Of a DNA stretch of 64,000 nt, positions 34,469 through 44,347 are shown in pieces. This DNA comes from Pseudomonas fluorescens (GTDB lineage Bacteria > Pseudomonadota > Gammaproteobacteria > Pseudomonadales > Pseudomonadaceae), in the NCBI RefSeq assembly GCF_040448305.1, contig NZ_CP148752.1:5929501-5993500 (forward strand), in the 5' to 3' direction. The stretch's first letter is position 1, and the number at the start of each line of letters is the position of its first letter. A model generated the notes under the pieces. That model did no database searches. It was not told where the DNA came from and saw only the letters and a program-made list of their open reading frames with translations. Position numbers and translations under genes: made by a program.

Positions 34469-35806
34469 TTAAGGCTTACGCTTACGCGGCCCGGTATTGA
34501 ACACCGGCACCTTGCGAACAGGTTTGATAGAAAGCTCTGCTGGCGCAACCTCTCCGCTATCCACCCACTTGCCAAGATTACGCTTGCCGCCACCACCGGA
34601 AGCTTTTGGCTTCTTCGGTTTTTTCGGCTTCTTCACGACCTGGCCGCTGGCATCGGTGTCCGGCACGCGGTGCTCCGGTTCGAAGTCCGGTTCGTTCTGC
34701 CGCTTCAAGGTCTGGCGGGTCAGCATCTCGATGGCCGACAGCAGATTAACTTCATCGGCGCAGACCAGGGAAATCGCTTCGCCCGTCGAACCCGCGCGGC
34801 CGGTACGACCGATGCGGTGGATGTAATCCTCAGCGACGATCGGCAAGTCGAAGTTGACCACCAACGGCAGGTCTTCGATGTCCAGGCCACGGGCCGCCAC
34901 GTCGGTAGCGACCAGAATCTGCACTTCACTCGCCTTGAAACGATCCAGTGCGCGCTGACGAGTCGCCTGGGGTTTGTCGCCATGGATACCGTCGGCATTG
35001 ATGCCCAGGCCCTGGAGTTTATCCACCAGCGCATCCACGCCGTTGCGGGTCTTGGCGAACACCAGCACCTGCTTCCACTTGCCCTTGCGCATCAGGTGAA
35101 CGAACAGCTCCGGCTTGCGCTTCTTGTCCACCGTCACGATCCATTGCTTGACCGTATTGGCCGCAACGTTGCGCGGACTGACTTCGATTGTCAGCGGATC
35201 GTTGAGCATCTGCCCGGCCAGCAGGCGGATGTCATCGGAGAAGGTCGCGGAGAACAACAGCGTCTGACGTTTCTTCGGAAGAGCGCGGTAAATGTTCGCC
35301 AGTTCCTCGGAAAAGCCCAGGTCGAGCATGCGGTCGGCTTCGTCCAGCACCAGGGTCTGCAACTGGTTGAACTTCAGCGCGTTCTGGCGGAACAGGTCAA
35401 GCAAGCGGCCCGGGGTCGCCACCAGCAGGTCGACGCCGCTGCGCAGCTTCATCATCTGCGGGTTGATGCTGACGCCGCCGTATACCGCGTAGGTGCGCAG
35501 CGGCAGGTTTTCGGCGTACTGGCGCACGGCTTCGTGAACCTGCTCGGCCAGCTCGCGGGTCGGTACCAGGATCAGCGCGCGGACCGAGTTGGCGGTGACT
35601 TTCGGCCCTTCCATGGCCAGCAGTTGCAACAGCGGCAGGGCGAAACCGGCGGTCTTGCCGGTGCCGGTCTGGGCGGCGGCCATCAGGTCACGACCGGCCA
35701 GCACCGCCGGAATGGCTTGCGCCTGAACCGGCGTCGGAGTCTGGTAGCCGAGCGTCTCGAGGGAGCGCAGCAAGGGTTCGATCAGGCCAAGGGTGGCGAA
35801 AGTCAT
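34469..35806 (-). CDS. rhlE: DEAD-box RNA helicase RhlE
   Basis: A 445-residue ATP-dependent RNA helicase. Ordered motifs: Q motif near GYQTPTPVQAQAIP, AQTGTGKTA (Walker A), PTRELAEQ, VLDEADRMLDLGF (DEAD), SATF, and HRIGRTGRAG (motif VI). The tail from about residue 395 is basic and Lys/Pro-rich (KKPKKPKKPKASGGGGK), typical of RhlE. Involved in ribosome assembly and RNA turnover, especially in the cold. Confidence 0.93.
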   Translation of the reverse strand: MTFATLGLIEPLLRSLETLGYQTPTPVQAQAIPAVLAGRDLMAAAQTGTGKTAGFALPLLQLLAMEGPKVTANSVRALILVPTRELAEQVHEAVRQYAENLPLRTYAVYGGVSINPQMMKLRSGVDLLVATPGRLLDLFRQNALKFNQLQTLVLDEADRMLDLGFSEELANIYRALPKKRQTLLFSATFSDDIRLLAGQMLNDPLTIEVSPRNVAANTVKQWIVTVDKKRKPELFVHLMRKGKWKQVLVFAKTRNGVDALVDKLQGLGINADGIHGDKPQATRQRALDRFKASEVQILVATDVAARGLDIEDLPLVVNFDLPIVAEDYIHRIGRTGRAGSTGEAISLVCADEVNLLSAIEMLTRQTLKRQNEPDFEPEHRVPDTDASGQVVKKPKKPKKPKASGGGGKRNLGKWVDSGEVAPAELSIKPVRKVPVFNTGPRKRKP

Positions 35807-35884
35807 GGGAGTACCGTAGGAAAATTCAGCGCGGGTTGTTCAAAACAAGTGTGCAAAACAAGATGCAATGCCGCGCAGTTTACC

Positions 35885-36817
35885 CTAATTCACACGGGAT
35901 TCTGTCGGTACTGCCGTCGCCACCACTGGCCGCTCTGGCGTGCGGCGCCATTGTGGCAAGCCGATCAACACCACGGCACTGATGATCACCGCCATCGCCA
36001 GGGCTTCCTCGATACCGATGGTCTCGCCAACGAACACGATCCCCAGCAGCACCGCCACCGCCGGGTTGACGTAGGCATAACTGGTGGCCGCCGCCGGACG
36101 CACGTGTTTCAGCAGGTACATGTAGGCGTTGAAGGCGATGATCGAACCGAACACGGTCAGATACGCCAATGCGGCCCAGCCTTCGATCGGCGGCACCTTT
36201 TCCAGGTGTTCACCGCTGACTGCGCTGGCAATCAGCAATACGACGCCGCCCACCAGCATTTCCACTGCGCTGGCCATCGCGCCTTGTGGCAGCGGCAAGT
36301 GTTTGCTCCACACCGAGCCAAAGGCCCAGGTTGCCGCCGCGAATATCAGCAACGCCGCGCCCAAAGGGCTCGATTGCAGATTGGAGCCGAGGTTGAGCAT
36401 GGCGATGCCGATCAGCCCGAGCACGATCCCTGCCCATTCGAGACGGGTATTACGCGCGCCCCAGAAATAGCCGCAGAGCAAGGTAAACAGCGGCACCGTC
36501 GCCACCGCCAAAGCGGCCACCCCGGAGGCCACGCCCGTGTGTTCGGCCACGCTCACCGCGCCGTTGCCGCACGCCAACAGCAAAATCCCGATGATCCCGG
36601 CGGCTTTCCACTGCGCCCAGGTCGGTGCCGGCGCCCCGCGCCAGCGCAGGAAGGCATACATCAAGGTTCCGGCGATCACGAAGCGGATGCCCGCAAGCAG
36701 CAACGGCGGCCAGGACTCCACGCCGATGCGGATCACCAGATAGGTCGAACCCCAAATCACATACAAGGCGAAGAAGGCAGCGATCAAGGGTAAGGGAAAG
36801 CGACGAAGGCCGGACAT
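35885..36817 (-). CDS. EamA-family exporter, YedA-like
   Basis: A 310-residue protein with about ten helices: two EamA repeats at roughly 10-145 and 155-295. ALYVIWGSTYLVIRIGVESWPPLLLAGIRF is the YedA-like N-terminus. Divergent from an Lrp/AsnC-type regulator, an arrangement often seen for regulator-controlled amino acid exporters; that link is inferred. Confidence 0.85.
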   Translation of the reverse strand: MSGLRRFPLPLIAAFFALYVIWGSTYLVIRIGVESWPPLLLAGIRFVIAGTLMYAFLRWRGAPAPTWAQWKAAGIIGILLLACGNGAVSVAEHTGVASGVAALAVATVPLFTLLCGYFWGARNTRLEWAGIVLGLIGIAMLNLGSNLQSSPLGAALLIFAAATWAFGSVWSKHLPLPQGAMASAVEMLVGGVVLLIASAVSGEHLEKVPPIEGWAALAYLTVFGSIIAFNAYMYLLKHVRPAAATSYAYVNPAVAVLLGIVFVGETIGIEEALAMAVIISAVVLIGLPQWRRTPERPVVATAVPTESRVN

Positions 36818-36982
36818 GGGGGCAGCTCACAGGCAAGGACAAGTGAACGGCTATTCTAGAAAGGCCAGCGTCGGAAAATAAGTTACAAAACCTGTTTAAA
36901 GCGCCGGTACACTTTTCAAATCACGGAGTTCAGCGCTATAAACCATGTTTTCGAAAGTCGGCCATTTTCAGGAGTCACCCCG

Positions 36983-37438
36983 ATGGATAAGTACGACCGA
37001 ATGCTGCTCAGCGCCCTGCTGGAAAACGGTCGCGCGTCCTACGCGGACCTGGCGCGCAAGGTCAACTTGTCCGCCCCGGCCGTGGCCGAGCGCGTGGCCA
37101 AGCTCGAAGCCAGCGGCGTGATCACCGGTTATCAGGCGAAAGTCGACATGGCCAAGCTCGGCCTGCCGATCCAGTGCGTGATCGAACTGCGCCTGAACCA
37201 GCACGGCAACCAGAAAGCCTACGACGACCTGATCAAAATCCCGCAATTGACCGAATGCCATCGTGTGACCGGCGACCCGTGCGTGATCATGCAAGCGGCG
37301 GTGGGCTCGATGCCGGAGCTGGAAGAGCTGATCAACCGGATTGCTACGTTCGGGTTCAGCAAGACGTCGATTGTGTTATCGAGTGCGATAGAGAAGCGGG
37401 TGCCGTTGGGGCATATCGAAGGGAATGGCAAGCTTTGA
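36983..37438 (+). CDS. Lrp/AsnC-family regulator
   Basis: A 151-residue regulator: helix-turn-helix at about 1-60 (MDKYDRMLLSALLENGRASYADLARKVNLSAPAVAERVAKLE) and a RAM ligand-binding domain after. Divergent from the YedA-like exporter, which it may control. A GGAG site precedes ATG. Confidence 0.9.
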   Translation: MDKYDRMLLSALLENGRASYADLARKVNLSAPAVAERVAKLEASGVITGYQAKVDMAKLGLPIQCVIELRLNQHGNQKAYDDLIKIPQLTECHRVTGDPCVIMQAAVGSMPELEELINRIATFGFSKTSIVLSSAIEKRVPLGHIEGNGKL

Positions 37439-37450
37439 TCGAACGCGGAA

Positions 37451-37556
37451 CCTGTAGGAGCGAGCCTGCTCGCGATGGTCGCCAACGATAACGCGGGAAA
37501 CCTGACACCCCGCACTGTTCTCGGGTTCATCGCGAGCAGGCTCGCTCCTACAGGGG
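37451..37556. repeat. Inverted REP pair (BIME)
   Basis: CTGTAGGAGCGAGCCTGCTCGC and its complement enclosing about 60 bp, between convergent Lrp and exonuclease genes. Confidence 0.85.
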
Positions 37557-37569
37557 GTATGCGGTGTTT

Positions 37570-38181
37570 TCAGAATCCGCGATAGCGCTTGAGGTGTTCG
37601 CCCACTTTCGCCGCCGGGACCTTCTGCAACTTGCACAACAAGTCATGGGACAGCTCGCGCAAGCCATGCTTCTGGCGCAACTCCTCGGCCAGATGCGCCG
37701 TCAGGTTGGCCGCCATTTCGGCATCGGCCATGGCCCGGTGGGCCTTGCCCGTATGGGGCAGGTTGGCGAACGTGGTGAGGGTGCCGAGTTTGTGGTTCGG
37801 CGCGGCGGGCATCAGGCGGCGGGCCAGTAGCAGCGAGCAGGCAAAATTCTGCAAGCGGGTGCGTTTGATTCGCCCCAGTTCGAAGTCCCAGAACTTCTGG
37901 TCGAACGCGGCATTGTGCGCGAGCAACGGGGTGCAGCCGACGAACTCATTCACTTCGTTCATCACCTGCTCCGCCGACGGCGCGGTGCGCAGCATGGCGT
38001 TGCTGATGCCGGTGAGTTGCTCGATGAAGGCCGGGACGCGCACGCCGGCGTTCATCAGGCTTTGGTAACGCTCGACGATGCGCCCCTGTTCAAGGATCAC
38101 CACGGCGATTTCCGTGGCCCGGCAGCTGCTGCTCGGGGAGATCCCGGTGGTTTCAAAGTCGATGACTGCTATGCGTTCCAA
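37570..38181 (-). CDS. DnaQ-family 3'-5' exonuclease
   Basis: A 203-residue exonuclease domain protein with DEDDh motifs: VIDFETTG (Exo I), LLAHNAAFDQKFW (Exo II), and HRAMADAE (Exo III). No other domain, so it is not the polymerase III epsilon subunit itself but a stand-alone paralogue. Initiation is at TTG, because the first catalytic strand begins four codons later and no in-frame ATG precedes it. It follows the NYN gene on the same strand. Confidence 0.88.
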   Translation of the reverse strand: MERIAVIDFETTGISPSSSCRATEIAVVILEQGRIVERYQSLMNAGVRVPAFIEQLTGISNAMLRTAPSAEQVMNEVNEFVGCTPLLAHNAAFDQKFWDFELGRIKRTRLQNFACSLLLARRLMPAAPNHKLGTLTTFANLPHTGKAHRAMADAEMAANLTAHLAEELRQKHGLRELSHDLLCKLQKVPAAKVGEHLKRYRGF

Positions 38182-38203
38182 ACCTGGTTCAACTCCGTAA
38201 AAA

Positions 38204-38683
38204 TCAATTCTTGAGCAGCAACGCGCCTTCGATCGGCACGTAACGGCTGGCGGCGCGGATCAGCGAGTTGGCGGTCAGGCCCGGCACGCCGTAGGCCACC
38301 GCTTGCACTCCGTGTTTGCTGATGATGCGTTCCAGCAGCATGTCGAAATCACCGTCGCCGGAGGCCAGGACGATTTCATCGACATGGTCGGCGGCATCCA
38401 TGATGTCGAGGGTGATGCCCACGTCCCAGTCGCCCTTGGCCGAACCATCGCTGCGCTGGATGTACGGCTTGAGCTTCACGGTGAAACCGAGGTTGCGCAG
38501 GATCTGCTGGAACTGCTGCTGTTTGCTGTCGCCACGGTCGATGGCGTAGGCGTAGGCTTCGACGATCTCGCCCTGTTTGCTGATGTCAGCCCACAGTGCG
38601 GCGTAGTTGAAGTGGCAACCATAAGCCTGACGCACGGTGTAGTAGAGGTTCTGGACATCGGCGAACACTGCGATTTTTTTCAC
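38204..38683 (-). CDS. NYN-domain (LabA/DUF88) protein
   Basis: A 159-residue PIN-like nuclease domain. Acidic metal-binding residues are seen in FADVQNLYY, KGDWDVGITLDIMD and LASGDGDFDMLLE. LabA-like proteins are predicted RNases. Stop is 22 bp before the exonuclease gene start, so the two may share an mRNA. Confidence 0.87.
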   Translation of the reverse strand: MKKIAVFADVQNLYYTVRQAYGCHFNYAALWADISKQGEIVEAYAYAIDRGDSKQQQFQQILRNLGFTVKLKPYIQRSDGSAKGDWDVGITLDIMDAADHVDEIVLASGDGDFDMLLERIISKHGVQAVAYGVPGLTANSLIRAASRYVPIEGALLLKN

Positions 38684-38803
38684 CGGCTTTCCTCAAGGCT
38701 GAATCAGGCACCAGGCCCGAAAAGTCGCCCAGTATGCCAGCCCGAAGGATTGTTCCGCGAATAATCGGCCCGGAGCGCGGTTGCGCTCCGGACGAATGGC
38801 GTG

Positions 38804-39586
38804 TCAGACGAAGGAATCGTCGTCGCCGCCGAAGAACGATGAGCTGTCATCGCTGTAGTCGGCGTCGCTGAACCCGCCCTGATCGTTGCTGTAGGAATCG
38901 TTACCGGCCATGCGCTGGTCATCGCCCCAGCCATTGTTACCCTGGTCGTTGACCTGGGCCGGCTCTTCCTTGATGACTTCGACGACTTCCGGTTGCTGAT
39001 TGTGATGGAACAGGCTGCTGATGCCTTGTGCCAGCATCACGCCACCTGCCACGCCGGCGGCGGTTTTCAGCGCACCACCGAGGAAACTGCTGCCAGCCGC
39101 TGCCGGAGCCTGTTGCTGGGGGGCATAGCCCTGCTGTGGATAGTTTTGCGGCGGCGCGCCGAAGTTCTGCTGTGGCGGTTGCGAACCGAACGACGGGCGT
39201 CCCGGTTCACGCCAGCCAGCATTCGATGCTGGTGTGCTCAGGGTTGGCGCGGGCTGAGGCTCACGAGAGCTGCCGCCAAAGATGCTCGACAAAAAGCCAC
39301 CACTGTTGGGTGCCGGAGCCGGGGTCGCCTGGGACTTGGCCTGTTGCAGTTCGGCCTGCAATTGCTGGACTTGCTGGGTCAGTTGTTTGTTTTGCTCATC
39401 GAGGCTCTTGATCGCCGCCTCTTGCACCAGAATCGCCTGGGTCATGAAATAACCTGCCGCGGGCTGGCGCGTCAGGTGTTCCTTGATCCGCGCCGCGGCC
39501 TGGCCGTCGCGCGGGGCTGAGTCCGTTTCGGCCTGTTGCAGCCGGGAAAACAGTCCATCGATCAGGGTTTGTTCTTCGCTGTTCAT
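38804..39586 (-). CDS. DUF2076 protein
   Basis: A 262-residue protein. The N-terminus (EEQTLIDGLFSRLQQAE) leads into a coiled coil (about 60-85, LDEQNKQLTQQVQQLQAELQQAK), then a Pro/Gln/Gly-rich linker, a short hydrophobic segment (about 170-190), and an acidic Asp/Ser-rich tail. Matches the DUF2076 pattern, probably periplasmic or membrane-associated; function unknown. No Sec signal is evident. Confidence 0.82.
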   Translation of the reverse strand: MNSEEQTLIDGLFSRLQQAETDSAPRDGQAAARIKEHLTRQPAAGYFMTQAILVQEAAIKSLDEQNKQLTQQVQQLQAELQQAKSQATPAPAPNSGGFLSSIFGGSSREPQPAPTLSTPASNAGWREPGRPSFGSQPPQQNFGAPPQNYPQQGYAPQQQAPAAAGSSFLGGALKTAAGVAGGVMLAQGISSLFHHNQQPEVVEVIKEEPAQVNDQGNNGWGDDQRMAGNDSYSNDQGGFSDADYSDDSSSFFGGDDDSFV

Positions 39587-39764
39587 GGCGACCTCGTAGA
39601 TTGCCGGGAAAATCGTTGCCTTTATCCAATGAGGATAAGGTGCTCGACCTTAATGGAGGCTGAAACAAGATGTTTCAATGTCCTTTACCGAACGTTTACG
39701 TTTGCGTCCCCCGGCGCTTGATCGGTTAAAGTGAGCCACTGCTTCCAACCTGCGATACCAACTG

Positions 39765-40439
39765 ATGAATCCGTTAGATGTGCTGCGTGACTCCCTGTAT
39801 TTCTTCAAGCGCAATCTGCGCCAGATCGTGCAGCTGTGCCTGCCGCTGGTGATGCTTGAGGCACTACTGCAACAAGTGGTCGACCACTCCACCGAGCCGG
39901 ACAGTTTCCCGGGCATCAGCGTGATTGTCGGCTTGCTGGTGTACCCGCTGTACACCGCCGCGCTGATTCTGTTTCTCGATGCTCGCAGCCGCGGCGAATC
40001 GCCGAGCAACCGCGAGCTGCTGTCTAGGTCCGCCTACCTGTGGCCGCGCTTCGCCTTGCTGACGGCGCTCAATACCGTGCTGATTCTGCTGGGCCTGTCG
40101 CTGTATTTCCTGCCGGGTATCTACCTGATGGTGACCCTGGCGTTTGGCGAATACCTGCTGGTGTTGCGCGGCCTGGCGCCGCTGGCGGCCATGAAGGAAA
40201 GCCTGCGCATGACCCAAGGGCATTTCTTGCGCATCCTGCTGTGCATTCTGTGTGTGATGGGGCCGTTGTGGCTGCTCAAAGGCGTGACGCTGGCGGCGTA
40301 CCCGGAACCTCAGAACCCGGTGGTTTCAGTGCTGATCGACAGCGCCCACAGTTTCCTGCAGCTGTTTACCAGCGTGGTGCTGTTCCGTCTGTTCATGCTG
40401 ATCAACCCGTTGCCTGAGAGAAATGACAGCTCGCTCTGA
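39765..40439 (+). CDS. YciC-like membrane protein (UPF0259)
   Basis: A 224-residue inner-membrane protein of about five or six helices, with the N-terminal MNPLDVLRDSLYFFKRNLRQIVQLCLP pattern of the YciC family. No known function. It is followed closely by an endonuclease/exonuclease/phosphatase family gene. Confidence 0.8.
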   Translation: MNPLDVLRDSLYFFKRNLRQIVQLCLPLVMLEALLQQVVDHSTEPDSFPGISVIVGLLVYPLYTAALILFLDARSRGESPSNRELLSRSAYLWPRFALLTALNTVLILLGLSLYFLPGIYLMVTLAFGEYLLVLRGLAPLAAMKESLRMTQGHFLRILLCILCVMGPLWLLKGVTLAAYPEPQNPVVSVLIDSAHSFLQLFTSVVLFRLFMLINPLPERNDSSL

Positions 40440-40505
40440 CCTTGGGCACGACCATCGCTCTCGGGTATGCTCGGCAATAATCCTGTAACGCTAATAAGCC
40501 GAGCC

Positions 40506-41585
40506 ATGACCCGTCTACTGCGCTACACCCTGCTGGGCCTGCTGATCGTGACCGGCCTGATCACCGCGATGATCTACAGCCTGACCTGGCGCCCCGACAC
40601 CAAAGAAGTATTGCCAGTCAGTTGCAGTGCCCAGGCCCCCTCCCTGGTCCCCGGGCAGGCGTTGAAGGTGATGACCTGGAACGTCCAGTCCCTGGCCGGC
40701 AAGCGCTACGTCTTCTGGAATGACCTGGCCGCCGGTACCGACGAACGCCCCACAGCGGAAGACATGGCCTTCAGCCTCGACGAAGTGGCGCGGGTGATTC
40801 GCGACGAACAACCGGACATCGTGTTGTTGCAGGAACTGGACGACGGCGCCAAGGCCAGCGATTACCAGCACCAGTTCAAACTGCTGCAAGAACGGCTCGC
40901 CGACTTGTATCCCTGTGGCACCAGCGCGTTCGACTGGAAGGCCGACTTCGTGCCGAACCCGCACATCTTCGGCAGTGTCGGCCGGCAACTGGCGACCCTG
41001 AGCCGTTACCGGATCGAACATGCTGAACGGCTGCAACTGCCCATCGCCTCGGGCAATCCGCTCAGCCGCCAATTCAAACCCAAAGACGCCTTGCTGGTGA
41101 GCTACTTGCCGTTGAGTGATGGCGGGCAAATAGCGGTGTTCAATACCCATCTGGACCGTGCCAACCAAGCCGACAATACCTTGCAGAACCAGGTGAGCGC
41201 CGTGGCCAGGGCCCTCGATAAACTCGAAAGCCGTGGCACGCCGTGGCTGATCGGTGGGGATTTCAACCTGTTGCCGCTGGGCCAGTATCGACGCCTGTCC
41301 GACGCGCAACGCGCCCCCTACTCCGCCGACAGCCCGTTGCACCTGCTGTGGGACAAATACCCGATGATCCCGACCAACAACGAAGCCAGTGGTATCGACC
41401 GCGAACGCTGGCTGACCCATTACCCGAACGATCCCGGGCTGAACGGCCCGGACCGGACTGTCGACTACCTGTTCTACAGCCCGCGGATCAAACGAGTCGA
41501 GGCGATGGTGCGGCAGGATGATACGTTGCGTATCTCCGATCACCTGCCGGTGATTGCGCGGTTCCTTCTACCGGCTGCACCCTGA
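40506..41585 (+). CDS. Endonuclease/exonuclease/phosphatase-family protein
   Basis: A 359-residue protein with one N-terminal transmembrane helix (about 5-24) and a periplasm-facing EEP domain: MTWNVQSLAG, LLQELDD, NTHLDRANQADN, GGDFNLLP, and C-terminal DYLFYSP...SDHLPV with the catalytic His. It may act on nucleic acid or on phosphoester lipids. Start MTRLLRYT is at the beginning of the anchor helix. Confidence 0.86.
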   Translation: MTRLLRYTLLGLLIVTGLITAMIYSLTWRPDTKEVLPVSCSAQAPSLVPGQALKVMTWNVQSLAGKRYVFWNDLAAGTDERPTAEDMAFSLDEVARVIRDEQPDIVLLQELDDGAKASDYQHQFKLLQERLADLYPCGTSAFDWKADFVPNPHIFGSVGRQLATLSRYRIEHAERLQLPIASGNPLSRQFKPKDALLVSYLPLSDGGQIAVFNTHLDRANQADNTLQNQVSAVARALDKLESRGTPWLIGGDFNLLPLGQYRRLSDAQRAPYSADSPLHLLWDKYPMIPTNNEASGIDRERWLTHYPNDPGLNGPDRTVDYLFYSPRIKRVEAMVRQDDTLRISDHLPVIARFLLPAAP

Positions 41586-41610
41586 CACCTCACTCCAGCC
41601 AGACACATAA

Positions 41611-41704
41611 CCTGTGGGAGCGAGCCTGCTCGCGATTGCGGTGTGTCAGGCAAATCAATATTGACTGACACTACGCCATCGCGAGCAGGCTCGCTCCCAC
41701 AGGG
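41611..41704. repeat. Inverted REP pair (BIME)
   Basis: CCTGTGGGAGCGAGCCTGCTCGC and its complement, between convergent EEP and ABC ATPase genes. Confidence 0.85.
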
Positions 41705-41727
41705 ATGGTGCATGGCCGCAATCAGCC

Positions 41728-42561
41728 TTAATGCACCTCCTCCAGATCATCATGCAGCAGCCCGAAGATCTCGCGCTTCATCTCGATGAACGAGCGTTCC
41801 ATGACCATATCGAGGTGACGTGGGCGCTCGATCGGCACATCCAGGATCTGCTTGATCCGCCCCGGCCTGGCGCCCATCACATACACCCGGTCACCCAGCA
41901 GAATCGCCTCGTCGATGTCGTGGGTCACGAACAACACGGTCTTCTTGCTGTTGCCCCACACCCGCAGCAACAACTGCTGCATTTGCAGGCGCGTCTGGCT
42001 GTCGAGGGCGCCGAAGGGTTCGTCCATCAGCAGGATCTGTGGATCGTTGGCCAACGCCCGGGCAATCGCCACGCGTTGCATCATTCCACCGGACAACTGC
42101 TTGGCGTAGTTGTCGGCAAAGCCGCTCAGGCCCACTTCGTTGACGTAGTAATCGACGATGTCCTTGCGTTGCGCCGCCGGCATGCCGCGGCGCTTGAGGC
42201 CGAATTCGACGTTCTGCCGCACCGTCAGCCACGGGAACAGCGTGTAGCTCTGGAACACCATGCCACGGTCCGCGCCGGGGCCTTCCACCTGTTGGCCGCC
42301 GACGTAGATCTCGCCCGAGGTCGGTTCGGCCAGGCCGGCGGTGAGGTACAGCAGGCTCGACTTGCCGCAACCCGAAGGCCCCACCAGTACCGCAAATTGC
42401 TGGTCCGGCACCTCGAACGACACTTCCTCCAACGCGGTAAAGGTACCGCCATCGGGTTTCCTGTAACTCAGGCTGACCTTGTCCACTTTCAGCCGGGGCG
42501 CGCTTACCGGTGCAGCCTGAGGGGCGACAAAACGATGAGTGGCGGCGGTTACTGAGCCCAT
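41728..42561 (-). CDS. ABC transporter ATPase (SsuB/TauB-like)
   Basis: A 277-residue ATPase with Walker A GPSGCGKSS, signature LSGGMMQRVAIARAL, Walker B LLMDEPFGALD and H-loop THDIDEAI. The ssuB/tauB/NrtD class goes with an NMT1-type binding protein. Its start overlaps the permease stop by 13 bp, so all three genes form one operon. Cargo not identifiable from sequence alone. Confidence 0.92.
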   Translation of the reverse strand: MGSVTAATHRFVAPQAAPVSAPRLKVDKVSLSYRKPDGGTFTALEEVSFEVPDQQFAVLVGPSGCGKSSLLYLTAGLAEPTSGEIYVGGQQVEGPGADRGMVFQSYTLFPWLTVRQNVEFGLKRRGMPAAQRKDIVDYYVNEVGLSGFADNYAKQLSGGMMQRVAIARALANDPQILLMDEPFGALDSQTRLQMQQLLLRVWGNSKKTVLFVTHDIDEAILLGDRVYVMGARPGRIKQILDVPIERPRHLDMVMERSFIEMKREIFGLLHDDLEEVH

Positions 42562-43352
42562 GCGGTGATCCTCAGACGTAGGAAACGGAACAGTTGATCG
42601 GTGACCAGGCCCAGCAGGCCGATAATCGCGATGGCGAGGAAAATCACATCCACCTGGAAGCCACGCATGGCCTTGAGGCTCAGGTAACCCAGGCCACTGG
42701 AAGCGGCGACCAGTTCAGCCACCACCAGGTAAGTCCAGGCCCAGCCCATGGTCACGCGCAGGGTGTCGAGCACGCCGGGTAGCGAAGCTGGAGCGATCAC
42801 ATGCAACACCGCATCGCGGCGGTTCGAACCCAAGGTGTAGGAGGCGTTGATCAGGTCCTTGGAGATGCCTTTGGACACGTCCGCGATCATCACCAGTTGC
42901 TGGAAGAACACGCCGAAGATGATCACCGACACCCGCTGCTCCAGACCGATGCCGATCCACAGGATGAACAGCGGCACGAACGAGGTCACCGGCAGGTAGC
43001 GAATGAAATTCACCAGCGGCTCAAGGAACGCCTGGACGATGCGGAAACTGCCCATCAACAGCCCCAGCGGCACCGCCACCAGGGACGACACGATGAAACC
43101 GACCATCACCACTTCGACGCTGGCCCATACATGCTGGCCGAGGGTGCCGTCGCGACCCAGGCGCACGGCGGCCTCGACCACCGCGCCCGGCGTCGGCAGG
43201 AACATGCCCGGCACCACGCCACCGTAGGACAAGCCGGCCCACAGGCCGACCAACAACACCCAGGCCAGGCCGCTCGCGCTCCAGATCACCGAGACCGGCA
43301 AACCGGTCTTGGGCGTGATGCAGCGGCTCAGCCATGAATTGCGCTTGAACAT
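42549..43352 (-). CDS. ABC transporter permease
   Basis: A 267-residue binding-protein-dependent permease of six helices with the EAA-type loop near residue 185 (GSNRRDAVLHVIAPASLPGVLDTLRVTMGWAW). SsuC/TauC-like. Adjacent genes encode its ATPase and binding protein. Confidence 0.92.
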   Translation of the reverse strand: MFKRNSWLSRCITPKTGLPVSVIWSASGLAWVLLVGLWAGLSYGGVVPGMFLPTPGAVVEAAVRLGRDGTLGQHVWASVEVVMVGFIVSSLVAVPLGLLMGSFRIVQAFLEPLVNFIRYLPVTSFVPLFILWIGIGLEQRVSVIIFGVFFQQLVMIADVSKGISKDLINASYTLGSNRRDAVLHVIAPASLPGVLDTLRVTMGWAWTYLVVAELVAASSGLGYLSLKAMRGFQVDVIFLAIAIIGLLGLVTDQLFRFLRLRITAWAQ

Positions 43353-43360
43353 GCAGCCTC

Positions 43361-44347
43361 CTAGAGCGGGGTGACGAAGCGGTTGTCGATCAGGTCGTCA
43401 TTGCTGACGTTGTAGGGCTTGCCTTGCAGCTCGCTGGCGGTCTCGTTGGCCAGTTTGATCAGCGGTGCGCTGTCACCCGGCTTGCCCGGCGAGCCCAGGA
43501 GTTTTTCGCTCATGGCCTGATCGTAGAAACGCACGCCCTGGGCGGCCGCTTCCATTTCCTTCGGATCGGCCAGGTAACCGCCGACACCCTTGGCCATGAT
43601 TTTGTAGGCTTCCTGCGGATGATCCTTGGTGTACTGCACGGCTTTGTACAAACCGGCCACCAGGGCCTTGACGTCTTCCGGCTGCTTTTCGATCACGCTG
43701 CAGTTCAGTGCGACCACGTCGACGATCACCCCCGGTGTGCTGCTGCTGTCGATCAGCACCTTGCCCTGCTTTTTGTCGCGAACCATCGACAGGTGCGGCT
43801 CCCAGGTCACGGCGGCCGGTACGCGACCGGCGATGAACGCGGTGGCGGCGTCGTCGGCCGTCATGTTCTGCACGGTGATGTCGCTCATTTTCATGCCGTG
43901 TTTTTTCAGCAGATACGACAGCCAGAACTGCGAGGTCGAACCTTCGTTGACCGCAACGGCCTGGCCTTTGAGTTCCTGCAGGCTCTTGACGTCCTTGCCC
44001 ACCAGCACGCCGTCGCCACCATGGCTGTCGTCCAGCGCGGCCACGGCCTTGAAGCAGAATTGCGGACGGTACTTGAGCACCTCGTCGATGGTCGACGCCG
44101 AGCCGGACAATTCGCCGGACGCTTGTGCGGCCATGTACATCGCCGCTTCTTCGACCACCGGCAATTCGACGGTCAAACCGTTTTCCTTGAAGTAGCCAAG
44201 GTCCCGGGCCAGGTGCAGGGTGCCGTAGCCGACCCAGGTGGTATGACCGATGGACAGGGTGCCGGCCTGGGCGCTGGTGGCGACCGTCGCGGCGATGGCG
44301 GTGACCGCCAGTGGATGGGCAACGCGGGTAAGCAAGGACTTGATCAT
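43361..44347 (-). CDS. ABC substrate-binding protein (NMT1/TauA-like)
   Basis: A 328-residue periplasmic protein with a signal peptide (MIKSLLTRVAHPLAVTAIAA, cleavage likely after SAQAG around residue 29). The mature form shows GHTTWVGYGTLHLARDLGYFKENGL, as in sulfonate/nitrate/taurine-type binding proteins. Start at MIKSLL, with GGGAGTG upstream. Heads the importer operon, downstream of the aminotransferase gene. Confidence 0.9.
   Translation of the reverse strand: MIKSLLTRVAHPLAVTAIAATVATSAQAGTLSIGHTTWVGYGTLHLARDLGYFKENGLTVELPVVEEAAMYMAAQASGELSGSASTIDEVLKYRPQFCFKAVAALDDSHGGDGVLVGKDVKSLQELKGQAVAVNEGSTSQFWLSYLLKKHGMKMSDITVQNMTADDAATAFIAGRVPAAVTWEPHLSMVRDKKQGKVLIDSSSTPGVIVDVVALNCSVIEKQPEDVKALVAGLYKAVQYTKDHPQEAYKIMAKGVGGYLADPKEMEAAAQGVRFYDQAMSEKLLGSPGKPGDSAPLIKLANETASELQGKPYNVSNDDLIDNRFVTPL

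Noticed and set aside
34670..36793. 707-codon frame opposite rhlE and the YedA-like gene
   Set aside because: It spans two real antisense genes and their gap; composition is that of a non-coding GC-rich frame.
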